Source of the DNA: Paragorgia papillata
Lineage: Eukaryota > Cnidaria > Anthozoa > Scleralcyonacea > Coralliidae
Assembly: GCA_035771165.1 (NCBI GenBank)
Contig: JAWNZC010000025.1
Location: 4,499,501-4,563,500 of the forward strand
Reading direction: 5' to 3'
DNA: 64,000 nt
Shown here piece by piece: positions 32,659 to 43,840 of the stretch. Position 1 is the first letter of the stretch. Each line of letters opens with the position of its first letter. The translations under genes and the position numbers were made by a program. The notes under the pieces are model-generated. The model saw only the letters and a program-made list of their open reading frames with translations. It had not been told where the DNA came from and did no database searches.

Positions 32659-35480
32659 ATGGACTCTAGCAGAAGAAGTGGTATGCCAAGTGGCAGTTTC
32701 GTCAGCGAAACAACATACAATGGTGATTACAAGTTTATGAAACGAGCGCTTTCTTTAAGATTTCACGACTACATTAGCTTTGTAGTCAAGACACCGCACA
32801 AGGTCGTTCCGCGCTCCTTTCCTCATTATTCCCTTCATACATCTCCGCATCGCATCCTCAAGTTCGAGAAATCAACGTTAGGTTTTGGCCCGACTGGCGG
32901 CGAATACGTGCGTCTCGAGGGGAGAAAGAATACCAGCTGTCAAGCGAAGACAGCTGATGAAACTAGGAGTGATTGTATGGAAGGAATAAATGGCACAGCA
33001 AAAAGTAAGTCAAGAAGTGAAGGCAAAAAGGAAGAGGGAGACGAAAACAGTTTTGAAAGCAAAGATATAGAAACAACTGAAAATGTAAGTATGAACTGAC
33101 TCGTAAAAGGATCCATCGTGTTTTTTTACTTTCGCTAGCTTATATGTAGGCCACCGTAGTCCTTTCGCTGCTTTTCCAAAACATGCATTCTGGATAACCT
33201 TGCCACAACAAAAATTCTAACCGTATAGTCAGATATCTGATTTACCTCCTAGCTTTTTGGACTGTCTTCTAAAAAAGCATTTTCCTACTCAGACTGGTAT
33301 TTTCCCAGTAAATTGAACTGCTATCCCGATTTCAGGTACATCCTTTTTTTATTTGTAGAATAATGATACAGTTTTAAAAAGGTTTTCATCCGAAAATGCT
33401 TCTAAAGAATTGGTTTATAAAATGGCTAAAGAAGGAATCTACAAGACAACAGCGAGACGTGCTGGCGAAGAATGTGCTTTGCCAGTATTAGCTCGACCAA
33501 TGGTTTTGCCGAAAATTCTCGGCACCAACGAAGACAGAGAACTTTTTCATTCGGTGTATAAAAGAACTGGGACATGGAAGACAAAAACTGTTCCTAAATA
33601 TTGGGAACACTGCCAGGAGAGACCCAGTTATGAAAATCCGAAGAAATATCGGCCTTGCAGATTAGGATCCAGGTATAAACGTTGTGTTTTTGGTGTGAGA
33701 GTGGCCGACATTGACGTATCGTTCAGCGAGGCAAGTTGCACGAACCATTGCAGTGCATGTGTAACCAATCTCGTTCCCAGAGCCCACGTTCCCCACCCGG
33801 GAAACAAGAGACTCTGGGATAATCCGTTTCAAATCACAGGATTCTTGTTATTCCGGTTGAGGTACGCACGCGTAAATATCTGAGCGGAATCTGGATAGTA
33901 TGTTCTCCTTGTTTGACTTTTCCCCAAACAAGTCAATGGGGTTGCTGGCGAAGCTCGAATTACAGCATTTACACACATACGGCGAAGATATCGATCGCGG
34001 CAACGTCTTCACTGGAGTCTTGTCGTCCGACATCTTTGTTATTTTGGTTTCATTAATTCTACTTCCGGTCACTTAAATTCAGACCAACTCATGCTCACTA
34101 TTCAGCCAATGACGTAACGATTTGAAACGGAGTATCCCAGAGTCTCTCGTTTCCCGGGTGGGGAGCGTGGGCTCTTGGGAACGAGATTGATGTGTAACAT
34201 GCTGAAATCGTGCGAGAAAAATTGCGGCAATCGTTCCACAAAATAGAAACTGTGCAACAATATAGCAGTAACTTGTATCGCAACGATCTTTTGGCCATTT
34301 CCCAAAAGAGTTGAAGACTGGTAACGAGTATTGTGCGCTGGTGTTCTTGGGATCGTTTGGAGGGACAGTTTCATTGTGCTTACGCAACACGATCTCTTAC
34401 CAAAATTAAGTGTATATCTTAATTGTAAAATAGGGCTCAAATTAAGACATGGCCTTAATTTATCTGTCCCACAAGCGGGATGTTAAACTTCAACACATAA
34501 AGCTAAAAATCCTAGAGAGGAACATTCTTCCGGAGGGTCGTGATTAGGGCCACCGGGGGGTTGTGGTTAGTTTAGGGTTCCAAGGGGGTTGTGGTTCGGG
34601 GTTGGGGTATGGGGATTAATTTTAGGCGAGTTGACAATTAAGGATAATCCATAATTTTGGAGTGAGGTCGACCTGGCTTACGCTACCAAGCATGAAATCT
34701 GTCCCTCTAAACGATCCCAAGAACCCTAGCGTTCCTAACCCGTCACCAATGGTCCGCGTAACTTGTCTCGCAAACGCAGTTGGCGTTTCAAATAGATTGC
34801 ATGGTCTATAAAGTTCAAAGAACACGTGAATATTCAGTTTTCATGTATGGTTAACGTCCCCTTGAAACAATATTGTGTTTTTTAGCACAACTAATCGCAA
34901 GCTGTTACGTTGGCGCTCACCGCTTGAAACTGAGAGAATGATCTTACCCAATGTGAAAACACCGGAGATGCAACAACTTACTACTCCGGCTGATTTACAG
35001 TACGTTCTTTTAAAATACATTATAAAAAACTTTATTTCTATTTCCCTTCGTTTAATTTGTGATCATGTGATAATTTCTAACCCATGTCACTTTATTACCT
35101 ATTCCCAGTATACGACCTGCACCTGGTTACGGAGGATTCGTGCCCAAACTTCCTGTCATTCCCAGTCGAGCGCGCGATCCTCGCTTAGCTCTGTCATCGT
35201 CGGCCACAACCTACAGGTAAGTGCTTGCGCTTTTCTCCGCAGAGGCTTCTCCTCGTTCCCAGGTCCTTCTCTGAATTTCAAGTTTACCGCGAGGAAGCCT
35301 TATATTGTATCCAAACTCATTTTTTTCTCTTTTCCCAGGAAGCCGCTTCCGAGTCGAGAACTGAAGATTCTTGAGCATGCGCACAAAGGACCACTATCGA
35401 AGCTCGTCACCACGACAAGTCCTTGTAATCCATTTAAAAACATCACTGTGTGTCCTGATCACCTTTTCGTATTTTCGTAA
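32659..35480 (+). CDS. Unrecognised protein with GYGGFVP motif (possible ciliary microtubule-inner protein)
   Basis: Exons: 32659-33084, 33359-33672, 34886-34999, 35109-35216, 35339-35480; 367 aa, phases agree and introns are GT-AG. I do not recognise the gene with certainty. The first exon ends in a Lys/Glu/Ser-rich low-complexity stretch; the middle is basic and Pro/Tyr-rich (KRTGTWKTKTVPKYWEHC). Exon 3 gives NRKLLRWRSPLETERM and LTTPADL; exon 4 gives IRPAPGYGGFVPKLP; the C-terminus ends NITVCPDHLFVFS. Short Pro-Gly-Tyr-Gly-Gly-Phe-Val-Pro motifs and repeated basic/Tyr segments occur in several sperm/ciliary microtubule-inner proteins, so a role in axonemes is a guess only. No signal peptide, membrane span or enzyme motif is visible. 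AATAAA at 35563-35568. Intron 2 (1.2 kb) holds inverted-repeat elements. Confidence 0.75.
33765..34190. mobile_element. MITE with AATCTCGTTCCCAGAGCCC ends
   Basis: The arm CAATCTCGTTCCCAGAGCCC then CCCACCCGGGAAAC...GAGACTCTGGGATA is repeated inverted at 34118-34190 (GTATCCCAGAGTCTCTCG, TTTCCCGGGTGGGGAGCG, GGGAACGAGATTG). The interior has no coding capacity. It lies in intron 2 of the GYGGFVP gene. Confidence 0.75.
34343..34725. repeat. Inverted repeat pair in the same intron
   Basis: CTTGGGATCGTTTGGAGGGA then CAGTTTCAT at 34346-34375 is inverted at 34690-34722 as ATGAAATCTG, TCCCTCTAAACGATCCCAAG. The segment between contains a GGTTGTGGTTAG-rich tract. Probably another decayed transposon. Confidence 0.55.
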
Positions 35481-36338
35481 GGTGGAATATCTAATCTAGC
35501 ATAACGCATTCTTAACATTCTCGCGTCGTTAACGAACAACTTCGGCTTTTCAAATAACATTTAATAAAATTAACAATGTCTGTTAAGGAATTATTTACAA
35601 CGTTCTTAAAACTAAAAACTTCAATAATTTTGGCAGTACTCAAACTTTACTATATTTGGATCTGTATTTAGGAACACAGGTCGTTGACCTGGAACACTAA
35701 CTTTAGAATAAATAGGCTTCAAATTTCGTACGTATTACGTTGGTTTCAGTCCCTTACGCCGTCCAGAATGCACAAGCCCGCCACATGGGAAGGCAACTGA
35801 AAGCGACGCAATAGGGCTTGGACTTTACTTTTTGTCCCGGAGTTAGCGTTCCAGTTAACTTAAATATTCTTTTATGTGCATCTATAGACAATCTATGGTG
35901 CATCTAAAGCCTGGTTTCCATATAGCCGTAAGAGCCCGCGGCATGGCTGCGGCAAGGGGCGATGGTCCAATCACAGACAGTGTTGAATTAGCCAGCAAAA
36001 GCTGTATGCGATTGGATCATTGCCTCTTGCCACAGCCATGCTGTCGGCTCTTACGGCTATATGGGAACCAGGCTTAAATGAGCCTTCCCAGCCTCGGTAT
36101 GAAACAAAGATTCTTTTGAATTGCGGACACACAAACGAGGCGAGAAAAACTCATTAAAATGCACATTAAAGAATATTCAAATTAGTTGCCATGACGATAT
36201 AGAGTTTCCTAATAAGGATGTATTCATGACCAATAAATAGACCACAATGCATTTCAGGATGACGTCGCAAGGCGAATGGGTCGATATTTTGCTGCTGTAT
36301 AAATAGTATCAGTAAATCTTTTAACAAGGAACATTTTT
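35481..36338. other. Intergenic region between convergent GYGGFVP gene and BBS4
   Basis: It contains the poly(A) signal of the upstream gene (35563-35568) and a fold-back element at 35907-36075. I see nothing else recognisable. Confidence 0.5.
35907..36075. mobile_element. Fold-back element with AAGCCTGGTTTCC ends
   Basis: AAGCCTGGTTTCCATATAGC then CGTAAGAGC is inverted at the right as GCTCTTACG, GCTATATGGGAACCAGGCTT. Subterminal GGCATGGCTG/CAGCCATGC and CAATC words also pair. About 169 bp, non-coding. Confidence 0.8.
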
Positions 36339-39300
36339 TTACACGAAGGAACTCTTGCTGTTCGAATCAGACAGCTCTTTTCCATCAGCTTCGGGAAGAG
36401 ATGTATCTGAAGCAGAATCCTTCCAGAGAAACTTCTCGCCAACTTGTAACAATGGACCCATTTTTGCTGCAGTCTCGAAGACCTGACAAGAGTAAAATAA
36501 TAATTAGCACAAGATGAAGTCGGGTGAAGACCCTTAATTTATCCATTTTCAGCTATCAAATACATCAATAATGGGAAGACTAGAGCCGCTCCAACGTCAC
36601 CGAATCTATTTGTATTAGTGAAATCAAAGTAGCGTGCTGCGTAGACAGTGTAGAACAACAATCGAAATATAGTAATTTAGGTTAGATATACTGCCGAAAC
36701 AGAGAACGTAGGAATCTAACGTTTCGAGCGAAGGCCCTTCGTCAGAGAGAAAGGGTCTTCGCCCGAAAAGGGCCTTCGCTCGAAACGTTAGATTCCTACC
36801 TTCTCTGTTTCGGCAGTATATCTAACCTAAGTTACTATATTTCGATTATTTGTATTAGGTTCGGCGCATGAGAAGAGCGAGGTTTGAAATGGGCCTAAGA
36901 GTTTTATCTAAAGAGTAAAATCAAAACAGACGGTCGTCCGTCAAGCTCAAATACTGAGAAAATGTTTCTGAAACCTGCAACCTTCTGATAACCGGTTAGA
37001 TGCTTTAACCATTGAGCTGACAATGAATTCGCCATCCGAGCCTCGGTATACGTGCTTCCTATAAGTTGTACACGCACATAGCGTTTATATCACTGATCTC
37101 AAAAGAAAACTGGATAGTGCAACCTATTGTCCACTGGTTCATAAAATGAAGCCAGCTAAACAAAAGAAATCCGTCATTACTAAGGGACCAAACAAGCTGA
37201 AAAATGTCTTTATGTCTTCTTAAAACGTCTTCTGTACCAAAAAAGAATATTGAACTATATTTTCTTTCAAAGATTCAGCATCTCATTTAACAAAATGTTT
37301 ATATCGGCGCCAGAATACGCTAGAAAGACCATCACTTGGTCCCTTAGTAATGGGTGACTTCCGGCTTCATTTTGTAAACAATAGATGCTTAATCCAGTTT
37401 TATTTCGAGATCAGTGGTTTATATACATATCAGATGTAGTTCAGTACTACGTGGACTGTACTACACGTATCCCTCCACGTCACCCGTGGTTTCTACCTGT
37501 GCATCAATGTCCCCTGTTCTGCCAATTTTTTTCAGTTCTTGTAAGCGCTTCTCGTAGGCGACAAACTGTTTGGCTGCATTTCGTCTTTCACCCGCCTTGA
37601 AGAGAAACACGCTGTAGTTCAAACACAACACTGGATCTGATCTAAAACAAACAAACCAGATTTTTAAAACTGATATTCGTAATACAATCAACCTATGAAA
37701 CAGATGTCTGCAGAAGCACGGCAAAAGGACCATTCCCGTTCCCAGAAGGCAACGGAACGGGACCTGATGGTGTCAACTTGGCACCACATGCACTGTTCCC
37801 CGTCGAATGACACACGCAGAGGACTGCAGGAACCAACAGGCTGTAGAAAAGAGACAACGTGCCACAGTGCCCCTAACTTCACATGTGCCTGCTAGGACAC
37901 TCCCGCAACGACCTGCATGTAGCCACAACAGGCGCATCATCTTTCAAGACTTTTGAGGGTCGAGTTCCAGCTCTGCCTACAACAACAACTCTGTTTTTGT
38001 TCTGTATGGAATATTTTCCATAGAACCAAACTGCGGTTTTTAAGTCACTTACTGGTCCAACGAGACTGCTTGTTCGTAAGCTTTTTGAGCATTTTCTTTG
38101 TCATCAAGGTTACTCAGCGCAACTGTTGAGAGAACAGATAAACGGTATAAATACTTACTGGAGACGAAACAAATTGAATTTATACATGTAATAACTAAAA
38201 ATTGAGAAAAAAAACTAAGGATATTCGGCAAATATCCAGAATCTTTTCCGAATGATTACTGTGGGACAATGAACTCGGGTGGAGAAGAATATTAAGATGT
38301 TACTCCAAGTGATGAACCATACCAGACAAGTAGAGAAAACTCTACTTTGGCCCGACTGGGATTCGAACCCGCGACCTTCAGTTTACTAGTCCGATGCTCT
38401 ACCAACTGAGCTACAGGTCAAGTTGGGAGCTGAAGGTCGAATGATAGTACTTAGGCCATTTGATATTTCAAAACAGACTAGTTTTTTCAATATCTAGACA
38501 ACAGTCTTCATTCTTCAACTTACTGGCCAATAACATAAAAAGTTCGCCGTTTTTCGGTCGAAGAGCTATGGCGCCGCTCAGGAAATGAAACGCGGAAGCA
38601 AATCTGTTTTTATAAAGGGAAAAAAAAAAGAAAAAAATCATGGAAAAGATTTAGTATATCATATCATAAACGAATTATCCATGGACCACGGATGGGGAAG
38701 ACAGAGACTGAGCATGCTACAACATGTCCATCTTTAACTGTATATGTAATAATTGAAGAAAACATCAAACAAGACATACTGTTGTATAGACAGGTGAATC
38801 AAGCCAAGGTTATAAAAGATCTTCCACTCGAATGGACCTAAATATGCAGCTCTCTTGAGACAACTGATCGCCTACGAATTACAAAGCAACTGTATTGTCA
38901 ATATACAGTAATGCACTCACTGTCTGTCTTGTCTGTCTGTCTGTTTGTCTCTGTGTGTCTGTGTCTGTCTTGTCTTGTCTTGTCTTGTCTTGTCTTGTCT
39001 TGTCTTGTCTTGTCTTGTCTTGTCTTGTCTTGTCTTGTCTTGTCTTGTCTTGTCTTGTCTTGTCTTGTCTTGTCTTGTCTTGTCTTGTCTTGTCTTGTCT
39101 TGTCTTGTCTTGTCTTGTCTTGTCTTGTCTTGTCTTGTCTTGTCTTGTCTTGTCTTGTCTTGTCTTGTCTTGTCTTGTCTTGTCTTGTCTTGTCTTGTCT
39201 TGTCTTGTCTTGTCTTGTCTTGTCTTGTCTTGTCTTGTCTTGTCTTGTCTTGTCTTGTCTTGTCTTGTCTTGTCTTGTCTTGTCTTGTCTTGTCTTGTCT

Positions 39301-42300
39301 TGTCCTGTCTGTCTGTCTGTCTGGTATTTGCCACTGTTATGCAGTTCTTAAAAACATATTCCAAAAAATTAATGAAATCTAATAATCAATAACAAAACGA
39401 GACCATTGAGAACGTCTATACTTCATTGCACAACACCATCTTCGGGTAAAATTGCTATACATTGTAATACTATAACATGCCTGGGTAGAAATGACTAATG
39501 GTTGTGACGGCTGTCACTTGATTGTGATTTTCGACTTGGAGCACTCTGTAAAGTCCACATACACATTTGAATGAGGCTGTCCACCGTATAACATTTTTTT
39601 TTACATCTACGAATCGCTCAGTTGAGGTTACGACGCAACAAGTCCTTACCGCAATGTGTTTTTTCTTCCCAAAGAAGCACATTCCAACGTTATTCCAAAG
39701 GTGTGCAGACTCGGGCGTGGCTGCTGCTGCAACCCGATACTTGGTTAAAGCTACATCGTAGTCCCCGTGCATCTGTATGATGGAACCAGCAGCCAGAATG
39801 GCCTGGAATTCATAACAAAATACCAGTTATTTCTAAGCAATATAGTACAGTAACTAGAAACTGGATCGAATTTACACATGTATTCACCTTGGCAAAAGAT
39901 GGATCATATGTTAAAGCGTTACCCAGATGTTCGAAAGCTTTTTGGGTTTGACCAACCTACATACACCGAAAAACAAAACAAAAAATTAAGCGTTAAACTT
40001 CAGCTTATACATAGTGTAGCTTAGTTTATTATTTAAGATATATTGCTCTACACAACAGTTCGAGGAACACGGGTGGCGTGTGCAACACTTACTTGAAGAT
40101 AAAGCAGTCCAAGTGTTGTCATCAAATCAGGGTTTTCTGGAGAGTATCTAAAATTCAAAAACAACACTTCACACGTTCACCTTTGGCTGTGAATAAAGCG
40201 GCCTTTTGATAAGAATGTTTAAATTTCTTTTGTTTGTCTGTTCACCCATGTATCTGTTTGTTGGTTTATCTGTCCTGTTTGTTTATTTGTTTGTTTGCTG
40301 GTCTATCTGTTTGTTTGTTTGTTTGTTTGTTTGTTTGTTTGTTTGTTTGTTTGTTTGTTTGTTTGTCTGTTTGTTTGTCCATCTGTTCGTTTGTTTGTCA
40401 GCCCGTCTATCTATCTGTCTGTTCATTTGTTTGTCGGACCACGGTTAACCGTGGTCGGACCGTCGTCCGTCTGTCTGTTTGTTTGTTTGTTTGTCTGTCT
40501 GCCATCCGTCTGTTTGTTTGTTTGTTTGTCTGTCTGTCTGTCTGTCCACCGGTCTGTCTGTTTGTTTGTCCGTCCGTCTATCTATCTGTCTGTCCATTTG
40601 TTCGTTTGTTTGTTTGTTTGTTTGTTTGTTTGTTTGTTTGTTTGTTCATTTGTTTGTCCGTCCATCTGTCTACCTATCTTTCTGGTTTGTTTGTTTGTTT
40701 GTCAGTTCGTCCATCCCTGTCTGTCTGTCCACCCATCTATCTGTTTCATTGTTTGTTCAATTGTTAGCTTATTTATTTCCTAGTTTACAAGTTTGCTTTC
40801 AGTTAGCAATACTATGTCAAAACTACACCATATCAAACACAATACTTGACCAAATACATTGGTTAAACCAGAGAGCGAATCAAAACTCCCAATGTTACTT
40901 ACTCTACTGCTTGTTTAAAAACATCAATGGCTGAGCCAACATCATTCTGTAATAGATGTACCTTGGCCAGCTGCACAAAAGATGTGTCATGACGGTTATG
41001 CTGTAGAGCAGTTTTCAAACAAGCAACTGCCTGAAGATAGAAGATATAAACAGTACGTGAGAATAATTCAGCTGTAATATTTATGATCTAATATCAGGAA
41101 TACTACAATATCCATAATGCATAATGTGTGTAAGTCCTCGTTCTGTACGCAACAGCAAGTGCAGCACACTGTATGTACAGAGTTTAAAAACAAAATTGAT
41201 TAACACTGCATTTTCTTGAGGTATATCTTGCTGTACCTTGTCATAATCTTTGAGATACATGTAACAAACACCTGCAAATATGAAAAGGACATTGGAATAA
41301 TACTTTACAATGTTAAATAAATAAACAATTATAACCATCAATTAAGCAACACATCTGATTATCAACAAACATACTATACTATAAAGGTACAACCACATTA
41401 AAGGTATTAGCCAAGTCACACTTTTTCCACTAAAAACTTGTAATTACCTTGATTATGAAAGATTTCCTGCAAGCAAAAACGATACTGGTTCAAATTTTAG
41501 GAGAGGCACTAATTTGAACATTTACACAGTAAGTTAAATAAAGCAAAATTAAGTGGTTTAAACCAAAGCTCATTCTTACCCAATCTTGCGGACTCAATTT
41601 AGTAGCTTCCAGATAGACTTCTAAAGCTGCCTTGTGTCGTGCCAGAAGAAAACTGAGAAGAATAAAAAATAAAAAACTGTACTGTACCACACTATACTGT
41701 ACTGTACTCAATAAATTAAATTAATTAATGTAATTAAAATGCACATACAGCGATCTTGCCACTTGTTTCAAGTTATCCACACTATTAGGATTAATTTGAA
41801 CTGTTCTTTGAAATAATTCAAGAGACTCTTGGATTCTTCCTTCTTCACGTAAAAGAAGTGCTGCCACAAAACACAAAGAAATTACAAATTCATTTCATTA
41901 ATTTCTTACAGTACTTAAGGTTGTTTCATGATCATGGAGTTAAAACTCTTTTTTATATTACCTTGAATGTACAAAGCATATTCACACATGCCTCGGGTCT
42001 CATTTAACTGCTCCTCAATTAAACTCTAAAAATATATTGAAAACACCAAGAAATGAAATGAAAAAATAAATCAAATTAAGGGGGCCCCTAAGATTTTGAT
42101 ATTCAAGTTTTTGGTGTAAGAAAGCACCCTATATGATATCATTATGGGCCCCAAATCGATATTTTGCCTCAGGCCTTACAATACCTCTCAGTGACTCCCT
42201 GTTTCTGTGCACATGTAAAAGACCATACATTTAGCTACCATTTAGCTACAGAATATCACCACACTTACTTTACAATTTTCTATATCCTTTCGAACATAAT

Positions 42301-42391
42301 GGAGGTGAATAAGCCAGTTTTTTCGTTCATAAATTGGGAGCTCTGGAGCTGAGAGTAAATGAATACCAAAGCAACAATCAACACTTTTTAA

Positions 42392-42460
<69 letters not shown>

Positions 42461-43523
42461 TTATATATATTATATGTACTATTTACAGATCGAATGAGTG
42501 GCCGTTCTGTATTGGGGTATACAGATACAAGGCGAAGCCGAGTGCAAACAGACATTGATTAAACCTTAATTTCTTTTGAATTTTCCTCATGAATTATTAA
42601 TGAGTTTTAGAAATATATATATATATATATATATAGTTTAAGTGGGCTTACCTCAAAATGTTGAGTGTCGCAACTGTCAGTTTCACGCGGCCTGAAGATC
42701 GCCCCGCGTGAAACTGTACTATATTCGCTCTACCTTTTGGTATTGAACACTTTCCGACATTCCATGAACAAAATCACACGTGCTCGTTTGTATATATATA
42801 TATATATATATAAGTGAGTTATGGTTCACGAAATGTTAGAGAGTGCTCAATACCATATATAGATAGAGCAAAATACAAAGTATAAAGTATAGTTTTACCT
42901 TAAAGTCTTTGCTACCAGAGGTTTCACCCTAAACGGGATCATCAGTTGCCTGATGATCCCGTTTAGGGTGAAACCTCTGGTAGCAAAGACTTTAAGGTAA
43001 AACTATACTTTATACTTTGTATATATATATATATATATATTCTGAACAAAACCAATATATACAGTATGTGTATATTGTATTTTGTTAAACTGCTGTTGAC
43101 AGAAGCTTTTGTATTATACAATACAGATAGAACAGTGTCCTAAAGATCTGTTGTAAGATGAAAAAAGCTCCTGTCCATAACTTTTTGATATAAAAACAAT
43201 ACAGCTAGCTTATGTATATACATATATATCTTGGATGTTCAGAATTTATATAATTCAACGAGTGTATTGTATTTTTTTGATAAAATGCCGGTATTTAAAA
43301 TATTTTAAAAGCCTCTACTACCTTTTCCTGTACGTCGTTTAGCTTTGGATGGCTTAGGAGGGCTAGTTTGCTCGCTTGGTTGTTCTGTTTTCGTAGCAGT
43401 TTCGTCGTTAAGGCCCGAAGACGTCCCAACATGGGTGCTAATACTGTCGTCGCTTGAGGAAGCATTTGGAGGACTTTCCAGGCGATCTATACCGCTTTCA
43501 TTCGTTTCTGAACGTTCATCCAT
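36339..43523 (-). CDS. BBS4: BBS4, BBSome TPR subunit, 16 exons
   Basis: Tetratricopeptide subunit of the BBSome, which carries membrane proteins to and from cilia; 506 aa (519 in human). Exons, 5' to 3': 43322-43523, 42269-42348, 41962-42025, 41749-41860, 41580-41652, 41448-41466, 41237-41271, 40903-41030, 40093-40147, 39888-39956, 39650-39802, 38780-38871, 38524-38603, 38053-38122, 37497-37641, 36339-36482. Diagnostic words: [77 protein letters not shown] and [14 protein letters not shown], forming a run of TPRs from about residue 90 to 420. The first exon encodes a Ser/Glu-rich tail and exon 6 is only 19 bp. Introns hold the (TGTCT)n satellite, a 570-bp TTTG/TCTG tract and a long palindrome. 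It is head to head with the BBOX1-like gene. Confidence 0.96.
36653..36848. mobile_element. Fold-back palindrome, second copy of the CTGACGA family
   Basis: The ends AACAACAATCGAAATATAGT / ACTATATTTCGATT and the GGTTAGATATACTGCCGAAA arm match 28213-28374. Here the GAAGGGCC(C/T)TTCG centre is partly duplicated (tcgagcgaaggcccttcgtc then gggccttcgctcgaaacgtt). It lies in the last BBS4 intron. Confidence 0.8.
37000..37060 (-). mobile_element. tRNA-like SINE fragment
   Basis: The reverse complement reads GTCAGCTCAATGGTTAAAGC then TCTAACCGGTTATCAGAAGG and TTGCAGGTTTC. This is an A-box-like and partial B-box-like order, as in tRNA-derived SINE heads. A similar decayed copy lies at about 23030-23105 in PMS2 intron 3. 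Confidence 0.5.
37141..37376. mobile_element. MITE with AAAATGAAGCC ends in BBS4 intron 15
   Basis: AAAATGAAGCCAGC... with TCATTACTAAGGGACCAA at left is inverted at right as TTGGTCCCTTAGTAATG...CCGGCTTCATTTT. The interior is not repetitive. Non-coding. Confidence 0.7.
37690..37960. other. GC-rich island inside BBS4 intron 14, function unknown
   Basis: About 270 bp with base composition more even than its AT-rich surroundings (cggcaaaaggaccattcccg, cccgtcgaatgacacacg). Neither strand gives a protein I recognise, and open frames are under 70 codons. It may be a fragment of an unknown gene or repeat. Confidence 0.3.
38280..38500 (-). mobile_element. tRNA-Thr-like SINE, intact copy
   Basis: The minus strand at 38347-38420 reads GTAGCTCAGTTGGTAGAGC, GGACTAGTAAACTGAAGG, CGCGGGTTCGAATCCCAG, a tRNA-like head with an A box and a perfect B box. 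The anticodon loop would be CTAGTAA (anticodon AGT), but the anticodon and T stems have mismatches, so it is a SINE head. The tail (agtagagttttctctacttg ... ggttcatcacttggagtaac) matches the copy at 20560-21190. It gives the empty site for the MITE there. Confidence 0.8.
38966..39304. repeat. (TGTCT)n satellite, about 67 units, in BBS4 intron 11
   Basis: A nearly perfect pentanucleotide array of about 340 bp, flanked by CTGT units and with a single TGTCC variant at the right end. Because the unit is 5 bp and has no stop in any frame, it creates 140-160-codon artefact frames of repeated LSCLV and RQDKT peptides on both strands. Confidence 0.97.
40206..40770. repeat. (TTTG)n/(TCTG)n/(TCCA)n compound microsatellite in BBS4 intron 8
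   Basis: About 565 bp of mixed TTTG, TCTG, TCCG and ATCT units with one inverted pair (CGGACCACGGTTAACC / GTGGTCGGACCG at about 40434-40461). The long frames across it are low-complexity artefacts. Confidence 0.9.
42398..42475. repeat. (AT)n microsatellite in BBS4 intron 1
   Basis: About 60 bp of uninterrupted AT dinucleotides followed by a short AT-rich tail. Further (AT)n patches occur at about 42610, 42790 and 43020, the last two close to the palindrome ends. Confidence 0.95.
42873..43022. mobile_element. Nearly perfect 150-bp palindrome with CTGATGA...GAAAC core
   Basis: The left arm (ATACAAAGTATAAAGTATAG ... GGGATCATCAG) and the right arm (CTGATGATCCC ... CTATACTTTATACTTTGTAT) are complementary over about 72 bp around a 4-nt loop (TTGC at 42946-42949). 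The right arm reads CTGATGATCCCGTTTAGGGT then GAAACCTCTGG. It lies in BBS4 intron 1 and would extrude as a cruciform or fold into one hairpin in RNA. Confidence 0.9.
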
Positions 43524-43840
43524 TGCATCTGTACTCCTTTTAACTATTATTAATGTTCTTTCACATTGTCAAAAGCATCTGATGTGATTGCAAGTATTGC
43601 AAGCGAACAACTGACAACAACAACAATTTTCAGCCTTTGCAAATGCGTGTTTTCTTCGAGACAGAACTCGCGGGACAAGATATATTAGGTACCAGGCCTT
43701 AGCTGAGCTGAGCCAAAAGCCAAGAGAGTACTGACTACTGACTACTGAGTAGATTTCTTGGAAAATTTTACACGTCAGACCCAAGGTATCAGTCTCATCA
43801 AATACGCTCGTGCTTTAGAACGACGGGACTAGGCTGAAGA

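Noticed and set aside
38879..39392. Frames of 145-165 codons on both strands (repeated LSCLV / RQDKT)
   Set aside because: They are produced by the stop-free (TGTCT)n pentanucleotide array; every frame is open for the same reason.
40206..40934. Cys/Phe/Val-rich membrane-like proteins
   Set aside because: TTTG/TCTG microsatellite translated; composition and flanking BBS4 exons show it is intronic.
42950..42985. A genuine active hammerhead ribozyme
   Set aside because: Core words are present but the conserved 10.1-11.1 G-C pair and a credible stem I are missing; kept only as a hypothesis in the findings.
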